A DNA stretch of 64,000 bases from Streptomyces olivaceus (GCF_000721235.1 NZ_JOFH01000030.1:26064-90063), one strand, 5' to 3'; counted from the first letter of the stretch, positions 8,042 through 15,931 are shown. The notes: generated from the letters alone by a model not told the origin. Translations and numbers: made by a program.

Positions 8042-9438
8042 GCGTACGCCTCCCAGTCGTTCCGATCGGTCGACAGGTCCGCCATGACTTCCCGGGCCGT
8101 CTCGCGGCTCTGCTGCATGTCGCGGCGGATGTTGGCGGCGAGCCAGAGTTCACCGGGGGTATGGCCGTGCCCGGCGTAGGACCAGTGGGCGAGGGTGAGC
8201 GTGGTTGCCTGTTCGTCGTCGGGGTCGGGCAGGCCGAGGGCTTCCCGCTGCTGGGCGGCCCGGTAGTCGGCGCGGGTCTGGCGCAGGGCGCCGAGGGTGG
8301 TGGAGTACCGGCGGGACTTGCTGGAGAAGTGGCCGCGGAAGCCGAGCATGTGGGCCCAGTCGCGGAACTTGCGGTCCGGGTAGAGCGGGTGGAGGTCGAG
8401 GCACGCGGCGATGAGCCGGGCGGGATGGTCGGGCACGCCGAGCAGGGCCAGGGCTTCCTTGTTGCCGATGCGGCGATCCACGGTGCCCGTCGTTTCGGCG
8501 GCCTTGGTGGCGTACTTGGCGACGTACGAGGCGACGGCCTGTTCGGTGATCTCCTGGCCGTCGCCGAAGGCGCCGATGGGCTGCACGTCGAGCTGAGTGC
8601 CCCAGCGCAGGGTGCGGGCAGGCTGGTCCCCGGCGGGTTCGACGTCGACCGCGACGCGGGCAGCTGCCGCGCGGATCGCGTCGGTGAGCAGGTCGAGGGT
8701 GGCCCAGGCGGGCGGGGGCGAGTCGGGCCCGTCGGGACCGTCGAAGCGGACGACGGCATGGAAGTGGACGGCGCCGCGCTTCTGGTATTCGGCGACCTTG
8801 CCGAAGGCGACGCGGGACTGTTCGCGGGCCGCCTTCTGCGTGAGCCCCGCGCGCTTGGCGATCTCGCGGCGCAGGTAGATCGTGAAGTAGCGCCACAGGT
8901 CGGAGGCGTGGTTGTTCCACAGCACGGCGCCCGCGTAGTCGTACGTGTCCGGGTGGAGCGGGGTACCGAGTTCGGCGGCGTCCTCCTGGTGGTGGGCGCC
9001 GCAGCGGCACGGCCGGGTGCCGGGCCGGTTGTGCACCGGGCCGAACGAGGGCGCGGTGAGCGTGGCGAACACGCGCGGGTGTTCCCGGATCGTGTGCCGG
9101 GTGCCCTTGTCCGGGTCGCCGACGAGACCGGCGCGGATCAGGTGGTAGGTGTCGCCCGCGTAGGTCCAGGCGCAGGACGGGCAGCGGGAGGCACGACGGT
9201 TGCCGCAGGCGACGCGGAGCCGTCCGCCGGGCTCGGTGTCGGTCGAGTAGGAGTGCAGCACGTGACGTGTCCGGGCGTCACGGACGACGACGGACCCTTG
9301 CAGGTGGATCGGGTCCGAGCAGCCGCCGGTGCGCTTGATCTGTTCCTTGACGCGGTCGAAGCCGGTGGATCCGGCCAGCCTCAGCACATCGGCGAGGGTG
9401 GCCGGGTCCAGGCCCGCCGTGGTGGCGGAGTCGTTCAC
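8038..9438 (-). CDS. repSA: RepSA-like rolling-circle replication initiator
   Basis: A 466-aa protein (GTG start) close in length to RepSA of pSAM2. An N-terminal cysteine cluster, ACGNRRASRCPSCAWTYAGD, is followed by PCRCGAHH, suggesting zinc binding. The HUH-like metal motif is GAVHFHAVVRFDG near residue 235. The conserved ASYVAKYATKAAE segment, with the candidate nicking tyrosine, lies near residue 310. It should nick the element's double-strand origin for replication of the excised circle. It overlaps the next small gene upstream by 4 bp. Confidence 0.9.
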   Translation of the reverse strand: MNDSATTAGLDPATLADVLRLAGSTGFDRVKEQIKRTGGCSDPIHLQGSVVVRDARTRHVLHSYSTDTEPGGRLRVACGNRRASRCPSCAWTYAGDTYHLIRAGLVGDPDKGTRHTIREHPRVFATLTAPSFGPVHNRPGTRPCRCGAHHQEDAAELGTPLHPDTYDYAGAVLWNNHASDLWRYFTIYLRREIAKRAGLTQKAAREQSRVAFGKVAEYQKRGAVHFHAVVRFDGPDGPDSPPPAWATLDLLTDAIRAAAARVAVDVEPAGDQPARTLRWGTQLDVQPIGAFGDGQEITEQAVASYVAKYATKAAETTGTVDRRIGNKEALALLGVPDHPARLIAACLDLHPLYPDRKFRDWAHMLGFRGHFSSKSRRYSTTLGALRQTRADYRAAQQREALGLPDPDDEQATTLTLAHWSYAGHGHTPGELWLAANIRRDMQQSRETAREVMADLSTDRNDWEAYA

Positions 9439-9626
9439 GCGCCGGTCACCGCCTGACGGTGCGAGGCGGGGGTCAGGGCCGTGCGGCCGGTGCCCTGGCA
9501 GGCCGGGCAGGTGATGCGAGCGGTAGCGCGAGTGCCGTCGCGGTGCCGGGTGCCGGTGGTGACGGCGACGACCGGGAAACCGTCACATTTGTGGCAGAAC
9601 ACGATCAAGGCGTGCTGGGGCATCAT
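9435..9626 (-). CDS. Small zinc-ribbon-like protein
   Basis: A 63-aa protein with two metal-ligand pairs, FCHKCDG at residue 10 and ITCPACQGTGRT near residue 39, separated by a short beta-like stretch. Its stop overlaps the rep start (GTGA), so it is probably coexpressed with rep. Similar small proteins sit upstream of rep in many AICEs. The function is unknown; a replication accessory role is inferred from position only. Confidence 0.78.
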   Translation of the reverse strand: MMPQHALIVFCHKCDGFPVVAVTTGTRHRDGTRATARITCPACQGTGRTALTPASHRQAVTGA

Positions 9627-9715
9627 GGAGCTTCCCTTTCGGGTCCAGTGGATCTGAATGGGTCCAGGCGCCCGGAGCGGCGGAAGTTTGGCGACCGAGG
9701 CCGCTCCGGGGGCCG

Positions 9716-10015
9716 TCAGCGCTGCTTGGCGAGGTCCTTGAGCAGCAGCCGCAGGACGACGGCGACCAGGGCGACCGAAACGCCGGTGATGGCCACGGCG
9801 AGGAGCATCGAGACCAGGACGGCGCCGACGACCAAGACCACGGCGCCACCACCGGCAGCGAGGGCGAGGGCACTGCCCGGGGTGAGCTGGACGGTCGGGC
9901 GGTTGGCGAGAGGCGCGGCCGGAGCGGGAACGGCGGAGCCGGATGCCGGCACTTCGACGGCCGAGGCGGTAGCGGACGGTGCGGTGTCCTGGTGCGGGTA
10001 CTTCGGGGTGAGCAC
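9716..10015 (-). CDS. Spread-type small membrane protein
   Basis: A 99-aa protein (GTG start, VLTPKYPHQDTAPSATASAV). Residues 1-45 are Ala/Pro/Thr-rich, and residues 48-90 form two closely spaced hydrophobic helices (ALALAAGGGAVVLVVGAVLV, MLLAVAITGVSVALVAVVL) ending in basic LLLKDLAKQR. Position and topology match Spd proteins, which help intramycelial spread of pSAM2- and pIJ101-like elements after transfer. The role is assigned by family resemblance. Confidence 0.75.
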   Translation of the reverse strand: MLTPKYPHQDTAPSATASAVEVPASGSAVPAPAAPLANRPTVQLTPGSALALAAGGGAVVLVVGAVLVSMLLAVAITGVSVALVAVVLRLLLKDLAKQR

Positions 10016-10034
10016 GAGCGGTCTCCCTTCGGAA

Positions 10035-10190
10035 CTACTTGACGATGGTGTCGACGGCGGGGCCGAGGACGCTGTCCGCGACGAGGTAGCCGCCGAGGAG
10101 GAGCACGGCGACCAGCCACCAGGGCGGGCGGATGAGCTTGATGCCGAGGAAGCCGACGACGAGCAGCGCGAGCCAGAGCGGTACGTCCAT
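10035..10190 (-). CDS. 51-aa hydrophobic protein in the spread operon
   Basis: The frame runs from ATG 10190 to TAG 10035 and encodes 51 residues, mostly membrane (MDVPLWLALLVVGFLGIKLI, then WWLVAVLLLGGYLVADSVLG). It sits 19 bp upstream of the preceding spread gene on the same strand and 11 bp after the zinc-like spread gene, so it belongs to the operon. No function can be given beyond probable membrane participation in spread. Confidence 0.7.
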   Translation of the reverse strand: MDVPLWLALLVVGFLGIKLIRPPWWLVAVLLLGGYLVADSVLGPAVDTIVK

Positions 10191-10201
10191 GGCGATCTCC
10201 C

Positions 10202-10390
10202 CTAGGCCGTGCAGCGGTGCGTGCGAGCGGCGAGTTCGGCGGCGGAGCGGTCGGGGTAGTCGGCGGAGAAGCCGCAGCGCGGGGCCGTGCAGGCGGCGGT
10301 GTGCATCTCACGGCCTCGGCCGTCGAAGTACGTGCCGACCTGCACCGGGCCGACGCGGAGGCGGTTGCGGAAGCGGCGGTAGACGGACAT
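10202..10390 (-). CDS. Mobile-element transfer protein (SpdA-like)
   Basis: A 62-aa protein of the small family often annotated as mobile element transfer protein. It starts MSVYRRFRNRLRVGPVQVGT, has a CTAPRCGFSADYPD segment with two cysteines, and ends with RTHRC, giving a possible C-C...H-C metal site. Such proteins sit between spdB and tra in Streptomyces AICEs. Operon spacing is 11-14 bp on both sides. Confidence 0.8.
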   Translation of the reverse strand: MSVYRRFRNRLRVGPVQVGTYFDGRGREMHTAACTAPRCGFSADYPDRSAAELAARTHRCTA

Positions 10391-10404
10391 GAACGGTTCT
10401 CCCC

Positions 10405-11085
10405 TCAGGTGAGCTGGAGTTGGGCTGAGATCGCGTTGACCATGGGGTCGGGCAGGCCGAGCCGGGCCGACAGCGCTTCGGCGGGCATCGGCGTACCTGT
10501 CGACGCCTGGTGCGCGTCGGCGAGCTTCCGGGCGTGGTCCAGCAGCGCGGCCGGAACCGCGGGGGTGCCGGGGACGGTCTGCGGCGGTGACGCGGGAGCG
10601 GGGGCCAGCTCGGGGGCGGCGGACACAGGCTCCGGGTCAGTGCCCGGCGGATCGGTGCGGGTCACCTCGACCTCGGCGGGCTGCGCCTGCCCCTCTTCGG
10701 CAGGCTGCTCGGGCGCGGCCTGGTCGGTGGGTGAGTGGACCAGAAGGGTGCCGCCGAGGAAGGCCAGTGCCGGCCACCCTGCGACGAGGATGCACAGCCA
10801 CGCGGGTACGGCGTCGAGGTCGAGCAGTCCGGCGGTCGCGATGTTGGCGCCCAGCGAGGCGAACAGCGCGATGACGAACCAGATCCAGGCCGAGCGGTCC
10901 CGGCGGGCGGTGCGCAGTCGACGCCAGGCAGCGACGAGCAGCAGATCCACGGAGACCGGATAGGCCCAGGCCTTCCAGCCGGACTGTCCGGCGGCCTCGG
11001 CCAGGTCATGCAGGTGAGCGAAGGACAGCGCGCCAGCGATGACAGCTTGGACAAGGACCGCGTCCAGGCGGATCGAGCGGGGCAT
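10405..11085 (-). CDS. DUF2637/SpdB-like transfer membrane protein
   Basis: A 226-aa protein. Residues 8-125 hold four hydrophobic helices (AVIAGALSFAHLHDLAEAAG, AYPVSVDLLLVAAWRRL, WIWFVIALFASLGANIATAG, AWLCILVAGWPALAFLGGTL), the DUF2637 layout. Residues 130-200 are a Pro/Glu/Thr-rich linker, and the C-terminus (PAALLDHARKLADAHQASTG) resembles a small winged-helix tail. In pSAM2 and pIJ101 relatives such proteins cooperate with the TraB translocase in spreading. It lies 46 bp downstream of the translocase gene. Confidence 0.85.
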   Translation of the reverse strand: MPRSIRLDAVLVQAVIAGALSFAHLHDLAEAAGQSGWKAWAYPVSVDLLLVAAWRRLRTARRDRSAWIWFVIALFASLGANIATAGLLDLDAVPAWLCILVAGWPALAFLGGTLLVHSPTDQAAPEQPAEEGQAQPAEVEVTRTDPPGTDPEPVSAAPELAPAPASPPQTVPGTPAVPAALLDHARKLADAHQASTGTPMPAEALSARLGLPDPMVNAISAQLQLT

Positions 11086-11130
11086 GGGGGTACCTCCCTT
11101 CCAGGGAAGTGGGGCCAGATCAGGCCGGAT

Positions 11131-12474
11131 TCAGGGGGTGACCGGGCGCGGCTTCACCAGCGAGGGACCGGCGACCGGAGCCGGGACGACGGGCGCGGCG
11201 GGCCGGAACGGGGCGAGCACCGGCAGATCGGGGACCAGGTGGGCGAAGGCCCGGCAGACGGCCACCACCTCGTCCCGCGTCGTGTTCGGGGTGCGGATCT
11301 TCGACCAGCCGCCGGAGGAGTCCGCCGCAACGGCCGTGCCGGGACGCTCCATCGGGATCAGGCTGGCTACCGGCACCGCGTCCGGGGCCAGGTCGTTCAG
11401 CCCCATCTCGGCCGTCTGCTTGTCATTGACGCGGTGCACGACACGGCCCGTGAGCTGAGCACGAAGCATGGTGGCGCCCTTGCCCAGGTCGGAGCCGAAG
11501 CGCTGCCCGCAGATCTCCAGATGGATTCCGACCGCGCGGGCCATCTGCGCCAGCCGGATCAACGCCGTGACGATCCGCTCCCGTCGTTCCTCGTCCTTCT
11601 TGGAGGAGATCAGGAACAGTTCGGCGATCTCGTCCACCAGGACGACGACCGGCACCGGCCGCGTGGACTCCGGCAGTTCCCACAGGTCGGAGACACCATG
11701 TCGGCTGAGGAGGTCAAAGCGGTCTTCCATCTCCGCGACCAGGACGCCGAGCAGGGATGCCGCATCGTCGGGACTGGTCACCAGGGCGGACAGGCGGGAC
11801 GCGTAGGCGGTCTGCTCGACCCCGCGCTTGCAGTCGATGCCGACCAGGGCCACCGGCAACTGTGCCAGCCCCTTGATCAGGTTCCGCTGGTACATCGACT
11901 TGCCCGACTGGTTCGCGCCCAGGGTGAGCGCCATGGGCGCCGCCCGGTAGTCCCGCTCGAAGGCGGTCCCGTCCTCACGCAGCGCCACCGGCACCACCAT
12001 GCCCCGAGGCTGCGCCCCACGCGGCATCCGTACCCGGCGCAGCACGTCATAGCCGGTCATCCGCAGCTCGACGTACCCCGGCTTGGTCTCCGTCACGGTG
12101 ACCGAGTGGACGCCCCAGGCGTGCCGCAGCCGCTCCGAGGAGGCGATCAGGTCGGCGGGCTCCAGTCCGGCCGGCAGTCGAAGCGTGACCCGCAGCCCGG
12201 TCGAGGTGCCCCGCACCCGGCGGACCTTCGGGGGAACCGGCTGCACCTCCCGGCGAGCGACGTTGCGTGTCATGAACGCCCGCAGTCCCGACGGCTGCAC
12301 CGTCAGCCCGCACACGTCCATCGTCGACCGGTAGGAGAGAGCGAAGCGCCCCCAGGTGACCGGCATGCCGACCAGCGACCAGTACACGCGCGGTGCGCGG
12401 ATCTTCGCGTAGCCGAGTCCGCCAGCCGCCGACACGGCCCCAGTGGCCTCCAGCCACACCGTCAGGTCCGTCAT
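11131..12474 (-). CDS. FtsK/SpoIIIE-type conjugative DNA translocase (TraB/TraSA class)
   Basis: A 447-aa protein. The start is placed at ATG 12474, 2 bp after the upstream gene's stop; the long in-frame extension is noncoding-like. N-terminal hydrophobic and beta segments precede a RecA-like ATPase. Walker A is LGANQSGKSMYQRNLIKG and Walker B is VPVVVLVDEIAELFLIS. Such proteins alone move double-stranded DNA between Streptomyces hyphae after recognising a clt site. Expression is probably repressed by the KorSA-like protein through the operators at 12850-12943. Confidence 0.92.
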   Translation of the reverse strand: MTDLTVWLEATGAVSAAGGLGYAKIRAPRVYWSLVGMPVTWGRFALSYRSTMDVCGLTVQPSGLRAFMTRNVARREVQPVPPKVRRVRGTSTGLRVTLRLPAGLEPADLIASSERLRHAWGVHSVTVTETKPGYVELRMTGYDVLRRVRMPRGAQPRGMVVPVALREDGTAFERDYRAAPMALTLGANQSGKSMYQRNLIKGLAQLPVALVGIDCKRGVEQTAYASRLSALVTSPDDAASLLGVLVAEMEDRFDLLSRHGVSDLWELPESTRPVPVVVLVDEIAELFLISSKKDEERRERIVTALIRLAQMARAVGIHLEICGQRFGSDLGKGATMLRAQLTGRVVHRVNDKQTAEMGLNDLAPDAVPVASLIPMERPGTAVAADSSGGWSKIRTPNTTRDEVVAVCRAFAHLVPDLPVLAPFRPAAPVVPAPVAGPSLVKPRPVTP

Positions 12475-12476
12475 GG

Positions 12477-12806
12477 TCAGACCGCCGAGGTGATCGCGAC
12501 CGCGCGGAAGGAGATGCCGTGCCGCTTCTGCCCGTTGAACTCGTTCTCCCAGTCCCGGGCCTTCAGTCCGACCACCTTCACGGGCGTACCCGGTGCCAGT
12601 CCCTCCGGGAAGCCGGTCTCCGGGATGGTCACCTGCCACAGGTTGCCCTCCCCCTCGTCGGAGACCAGCAGACCCACCGTGGAGAGGCCCGCGCCGGTCT
12701 CCCGGTCGATGGCCCGCTCCCCCGTCTTCTGGTTCACGAGCTTCGGCGTCGGTGCGGTGGCCACGAACACCACGGCGGACGACAGGTCGATCTTGAACGA
12801 AGGCAT
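12477..12806 (-). CDS. SCO3933-family regulatory protein
   Basis: A 109-aa protein with the hallmark start MPSFKIDLSSAVVFVATAPT and a beta-rich OB-like body (GLLVSDEGEGNLWQVTIPET, PGTPVKVVGLKARDWENEF). The family sits directly upstream of the tra gene in many AICEs and is annotated as regulatory; the biochemical role is not established. It is the first gene of the leftward transfer operon, starting 44 bp downstream of the left operator arm. Confidence 0.82.
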   Translation of the reverse strand: MPSFKIDLSSAVVFVATAPTPKLVNQKTGERAIDRETGAGLSTVGLLVSDEGEGNLWQVTIPETGFPEGLAPGTPVKVVGLKARDWENEFNGQKRHGISFRAVAITSAV

Positions 12807-12849
12807 AACTGTCCCCTTGCAGGTCAGACTCAGGCCCTTTGGACCTCTT

Positions 12850-12943
12850 GCTCAACTTGTTGGTACAAGCTGATGCGTAGAGACTTACCCACCGAGAGTG
12901 ATTCGTCAAGATCTTTGGGTCCACATGTACCAACAAGTTGAGC
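12850..12943. promoter_or_regulatory. Divergent transfer promoter with 18-bp inverted operator pair
   Basis: The 18 bp at 12850-12867 (GCTCAACTTGTTGGTACA) recur as an exact reverse complement at 12926-12943, 58 bp apart. The pair flanks the divergent start region of the tra operon and the GntR repressor gene. By analogy with KorSA of pSAM2, which binds its own and pra-type promoters, the arms are probable repressor operators. The identity stops exactly after 18 bp on both sides. Confidence 0.75.
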
Positions 12944-12963
12944 GAGTGCGTCATGATGGACCA

Positions 12964-13737
12964 ATGAGCAAGCAGCCGAAGTACCAGCAGGTGGCCGATG
13001 CGCTACGACGCGAGATCGACAACGGCACCTACGGGCCAGGTGCTCGACTGCCGTCGGAGGCCGAGCTGGCGACCCGTTTCGAGGCTTCGCGCAACACCGT
13101 CCGCTCCGGCCTCAACCTCCTGGTCAGCCAGGGGCTCATCACGTCCAGCCAGGGTCTCGGCTACGAGGTGCGCAAGCACGAGGTCTTCGAGCTGAACGCG
13201 TCCCGCTTTGAGAACTTGCAGTTCCCGCAGAACGGCGACGCCTACTCGACCGACGTGACGAACGCGGGACGCCGACCGCACCAGACCTTCCGCGTCGAGC
13301 TGGCGACCACGTCCGAGCAGATCGCGCAGCGCCTGGAGGTGGAGGCCGGATCACGGTCCGTGCTGCGGTTCTGCCACCGCTTCGTCGATGACGTGCCGTG
13401 GTCGACGCAGGCCACGCACTACCCGGATTGGCTTCTCCAGAAGGCTCCGCGGCTTGCCGAGCCCGGCGACATCGCCGAGGGAACCACCCGCTACCTTGCC
13501 GGCCTCGGCGTCGAGCAGGTGGGATACGCCGACGAGATCGCAACCCGGATGCCCACACCCGAGGAAGCGCGCCTCCTGGAGATCGGCCCCGGCGTCCCGG
13601 TCATGCTCTGGACCCGCACCGGGTACACGGCCGACCGCCCCGTGCGCTGCACCGTCACGACGTTCCGAGGCGACCTGAACCGCATGAACTACGAGATCGG
13701 CGACCTCTCCGCCCGGAACGAGAACGAAGCCCAGTGA
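12964..13737 (+). CDS. korSA: GntR/UTRA repressor of the AICE (KorSA-like)
   Basis: A 257-aa protein. The ATG at 12964 is chosen because it begins the GntR winged helix (MSKQPKYQQVADALRREIDN, then LPSEAELATRFEASRNTVRS). Residues 75-250 are a UTRA effector-binding domain (RFCHRFVDDVPWSTQATHYP and GYADEIATRMPTPEEARLLE). Length and position match KorSA, the transfer repressor of pSAM2. The upstream inverted operators suggest autoregulation plus control of the tra operon. Its stop overlaps the GNAT gene (GTGA). Confidence 0.88.
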   Translation: MSKQPKYQQVADALRREIDNGTYGPGARLPSEAELATRFEASRNTVRSGLNLLVSQGLITSSQGLGYEVRKHEVFELNASRFENLQFPQNGDAYSTDVTNAGRRPHQTFRVELATTSEQIAQRLEVEAGSRSVLRFCHRFVDDVPWSTQATHYPDWLLQKAPRLAEPGDIAEGTTRYLAGLGVEQVGYADEIATRMPTPEEARLLEIGPGVPVMLWTRTGYTADRPVRCTVTTFRGDLNRMNYEIGDLSARNENEAQ

Positions 13738-14297
13738 AGATCACGACCGCCACACCGGCCGACCTCCAACGACTGCTCGACTTCCGCAAGGAAGCGGCGT
13801 CCTGGATCAGCGCACTCGGCAGCGACCAGTGGAGCCGCCCGTACCCGGCCGAACGACTGCTGACGACGATCGACGCGGGCACCGTCTTCATGCTGAGGGA
13901 CGGGGACCAGACCGCCGCCACGATCACACTCACCCCGGAGGCCGAGGAGGGGTTGTGGTCGGACGAGGAACTCTCCGAACCGTCGATGTTCGTCAACAAA
14001 CTGACGGTCTCCCGGGACTACTCCGGTCAGAACCTCGGAGGCACCCTTCTGGACTGGGCGGGAGACCGGGCCCACCGAGCAGCGGCCAAGTGGCTACGCC
14101 TCGACGCCTGGACGTCCAACACCCGGTTGCAGCGCTACTACCTGGAGCAGGGCTTCCAGCACGTGAGGACCGTCCTCGAAGGCAACGCCGTCAACGGAGG
14201 CCCACGAGTCTCAGGTTGGCTCGCCCAGCGCCCTACCAGGCCAGCAGAGCCGACCTTCACCGACGAGACACCGAGCCCGGAACCGCTTCGCGCCTGA
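13734..14297 (+). CDS. GNAT-family N-acetyltransferase (AICE cargo)
   Basis: A 187-aa protein starting at GTG 13734 that overlaps the repressor stop by 4 bp. The GNAT core is visible: beta 4 PSMFVNKLTVSRDYSGQNLG with the acetyl-CoA loop (QNLGG), then WLRLDAWTSNTRLQRYYLEQ and YYLEQGFQHVRTV. The substrate is unknown. In pSAM2 the gene after korSA is pif, a NUDIX-type transfer regulator, so the GNAT enzyme appears to replace it here. Confidence 0.87.
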   Translation: MKITTATPADLQRLLDFRKEAASWISALGSDQWSRPYPAERLLTTIDAGTVFMLRDGDQTAATITLTPEAEEGLWSDEELSEPSMFVNKLTVSRDYSGQNLGGTLLDWAGDRAHRAAAKWLRLDAWTSNTRLQRYYLEQGFQHVRTVLEGNAVNGGPRVSGWLAQRPTRPAEPTFTDETPSPEPLRA

Positions 14298-14769
14298 GCT
14301 GTTACGAGTTTCTCTACCTCATCAAGTCCGGCTGCGCTCCGCTCCGCCGGGCGCGCTCCCGGCTCCGCCGCGGGCGCCGCTCCTGCCTCCGGCCCGCTCC
14401 GCCCGCGCTGCGCCTACGCGCGCCCACATGCAAGCGCCGGTCTGTGTGAGTCGATCTCCGCAGAGCGCGAGCGGGTCAAGACGATGCCTCCGGCGGGGGA
14501 TCGGCCGGCACCGGGATGGAGGGGGCACCGTCGCCGACTGCGGGACCGTAGGGGTGCGCGTGGGGGCTCCCATCCCGTCCACCGCCGACCCAGGCAGAGC
14601 CGAGCAGACGCGGCCCAGGGGCGTCAAGGTCGTTCGTACAGTGGCGCGCTCCACCTTGACGCCCCTGAACCACGCCCGCTCCACGATGTGTGGGTCAACG
14701 GCGGACGGGATGGGAGCTGGGGGGGTGATTGGTGGTCACCGAGTGCTTCTACGTCGACCAACACAATGG
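14298..14769. repeat. Noncoding region with long nested inverted repeat (candidate single-strand origin)
   Basis: No gene is credible in these 472 bp. Two nested inverted repeats occupy 14563-14720. The outer arms are about 28 bp (14563-14592 against 14691-14718, with few mismatches), and the inner arms are a perfect 14-bp pair (AGGGGCGTCAAGGT at 14617-14630 with its complement at 14653-14666) around a 22-nt loop. On single-stranded DNA it would fold into a long hairpin, as in single-strand origins of rolling-circle replicons. Upstream, 14330-14430 is GC-rich low complexity. Confidence 0.6.
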
Positions 14770-15042
14770 TCACGTCACCGCTTTGCCACCAAGAAGCCCG
14801 ACCATTGCACCAAAGCCGAGCTGAGAGAGCGTCGAGCATGTGTCCATGGCCGACTTCGCCGCTTCTGTGGGCTTCGCGATGAAAATCCCGATGTAGAGAC
14901 TGGCGCCCAGCGTTAGCAACGTAATGGCCAGGACACCGAAGAACACCAGCCGGAAATGTTGCGACACTGTCGCCACGTCAGCAGGTTGGGCTGCCGCAAC
15001 TGGCTCGTTCGCTATCTGCGCCGCGACTACCTCATCAGACAT
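14770..15042 (-). CDS. Two-helix membrane protein (AICE cargo)
   Basis: A 90-aa protein from ATG 15042 (MSDEVVAAQIANEPVAAAQP). Two hydrophobic segments, LVFFGVLAITLLTLGASLYIG and LSQLGFGAMVGLLGGKAV, flank a short loop with one cysteine (SAMDTCSTL). It overlaps the upstream 65-aa gene by 8 bp, implying translational coupling. No family is recognised. Position among AICE accessory genes would suit an immunity or defence membrane effector, but this is a guess. Confidence 0.6.
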   Translation of the reverse strand: MSDEVVAAQIANEPVAAAQPADVATVSQHFRLVFFGVLAITLLTLGASLYIGIFIAKPTEAAKSAMDTCSTLSQLGFGAMVGLLGGKAVT

Positions 15043-15232
15043 GGCGATCACCAGGCCCCTGAGATGGGTCGGAGCTGGCCCGGACAGCCCGTGAGACTCT
15101 GCGCCCGATGGTCGAACCTGCACCATTCCGGCGCTTCCCGCGAAAGACCGCCACGAGAACACGACGCAGAGACGGGGTGCCGAAGGCCACGAGGGCAGAA
15201 GTGATCGCTGGGAACAAGTCTGTCCAGTCCAT
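15035..15232 (-). CDS. 65-aa amphipathic protein (AICE cargo)
   Basis: A 65-aa frame from ATG 15232. Residues 1-32 are a hydrophobic/amphipathic stretch (MDWTDLFPAITSALVAFGTP), and the rest is basic (FRGKRRNGAG, RASSDPSQGPG). Its stop lies inside the start region of the two-helix membrane gene, so the pair looks like one transcription unit. No function is recognised. The weak ribosome site (GGGGG before the ATG) lowers confidence. Confidence 0.45.
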   Translation of the reverse strand: MDWTDLFPAITSALVAFGTPSLRRVLVAVFRGKRRNGAGSTIGRRVSRAVRASSDPSQGPGDRHV

Positions 15233-15320
15233 TCACACCCCCGCCGCGCAACGACTCAGGCCGCCACCTTAGTCGGAATGCAATACGCCACGCAGCGCAT
15301 TACCGCACTCCGGGGCTCAG

Positions 15321-15539
15321 TCATGGCCGGTCGGCGTACGGGACCAGGGCGTGCTCCTCACGGCACGGACCACAGGCCGACTGCACTCGCCCCGGTCCGC
15401 TCCCCTGCTCCACAACCTCGATGGCGCGGATGCCGGCACTGTAGCCGCGGTGCCATGAGCAGTAGCCGTAGGTCATGGGCTCCGTCCTGGCTGCGGTCGG
15501 GCTGTTCTCGGCGTTCTGGTCCTGCGTACCCTCGTTCAC
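15321..15539 (-). CDS. Small conserved CxWHRG/CGPCREE protein
   Basis: A 72-aa protein with two possible metal-ligand clusters, YGYCSWHRGYSAG near residue 26 and QSACGPCREEHAL near residue 55. The N-terminus is acidic and Asn/Thr-rich; a shorter form from Met22 is possible. It is divergent from the small GntR regulator, with shared operator-like repeats between them. The function is unknown. Confidence 0.6.
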   Translation of the reverse strand: MNEGTQDQNAENSPTAARTEPMTYGYCSWHRGYSAGIRAIEVVEQGSGPGRVQSACGPCREEHALVPYADRP

Positions 15540-15616
15540 GTCGACTCCTAGTCAGTCGTCCACTCCCCTGGGTCGTTCGCGCGGCCGCAGGGGATCTGTG
15601 CGTTTACGCAGGATAT

Positions 15617-15683
15617 GCCTAGGTAGCTAGGGTAGCTAGGCCAGTCAGGCAATCTCGTCTCGCCGAGTGGGCTTACACTGCCT
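15617..15683. promoter_or_regulatory. TAGCTAGG-repeat operator between divergent genes
   Basis: Between the small Cys protein and the short GntR regulator lie repeated CCTAGGTAGC / TAGCTAGG elements at about 15618-15641. A further GCCTAGC lies at about 15677-15683, just upstream of the regulator ATG (15695). Together they make overlapping direct and inverted repeats typical of a small-regulator operator. Confidence 0.5.
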
Positions 15684-15694
15684 AGCTTCGGATC

Positions 15695-15931
15695 ATGGAC
15701 TGGAAGCCGGACATCCCCCGCTGGAAGCAGGTGTACGAGGTCATCGAGCAGCGGATTGCCGATGGCGAGTACCCGCCCGGAAGCCAGCTGCCCGGCGCCC
15801 TCGCGATTCAGGGTGAATTCGGCATCGCGCAGATGACGGCCCGGCGGGTTCTCACCGAGCTGCGGGAGGCGGGGCTGGCGCAGATGCAGCCGGGCATCGG
15901 GACGTTCGTCGCCGAGCTGCCCAAGCCGTAG
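15695..15931 (+). CDS. Short GntR-type winged-helix regulator
   Basis: A 78-aa protein with only the GntR DNA-binding domain (WKQVYEVIEQRIADGEYPPG, then FGIAQMTARRVLTELREAGL and IGTFVAEL). It lacks any effector domain, like many AICE GntR microregulators. It probably binds the TAGCTAGG-rich DNA just upstream and controls itself and the divergent small gene. It is the last gene before attR. Confidence 0.82.
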   Translation: MDWKPDIPRWKQVYEVIEQRIADGEYPPGSQLPGALAIQGEFGIAQMTARRVLTELREAGLAQMQPGIGTFVAELPKP

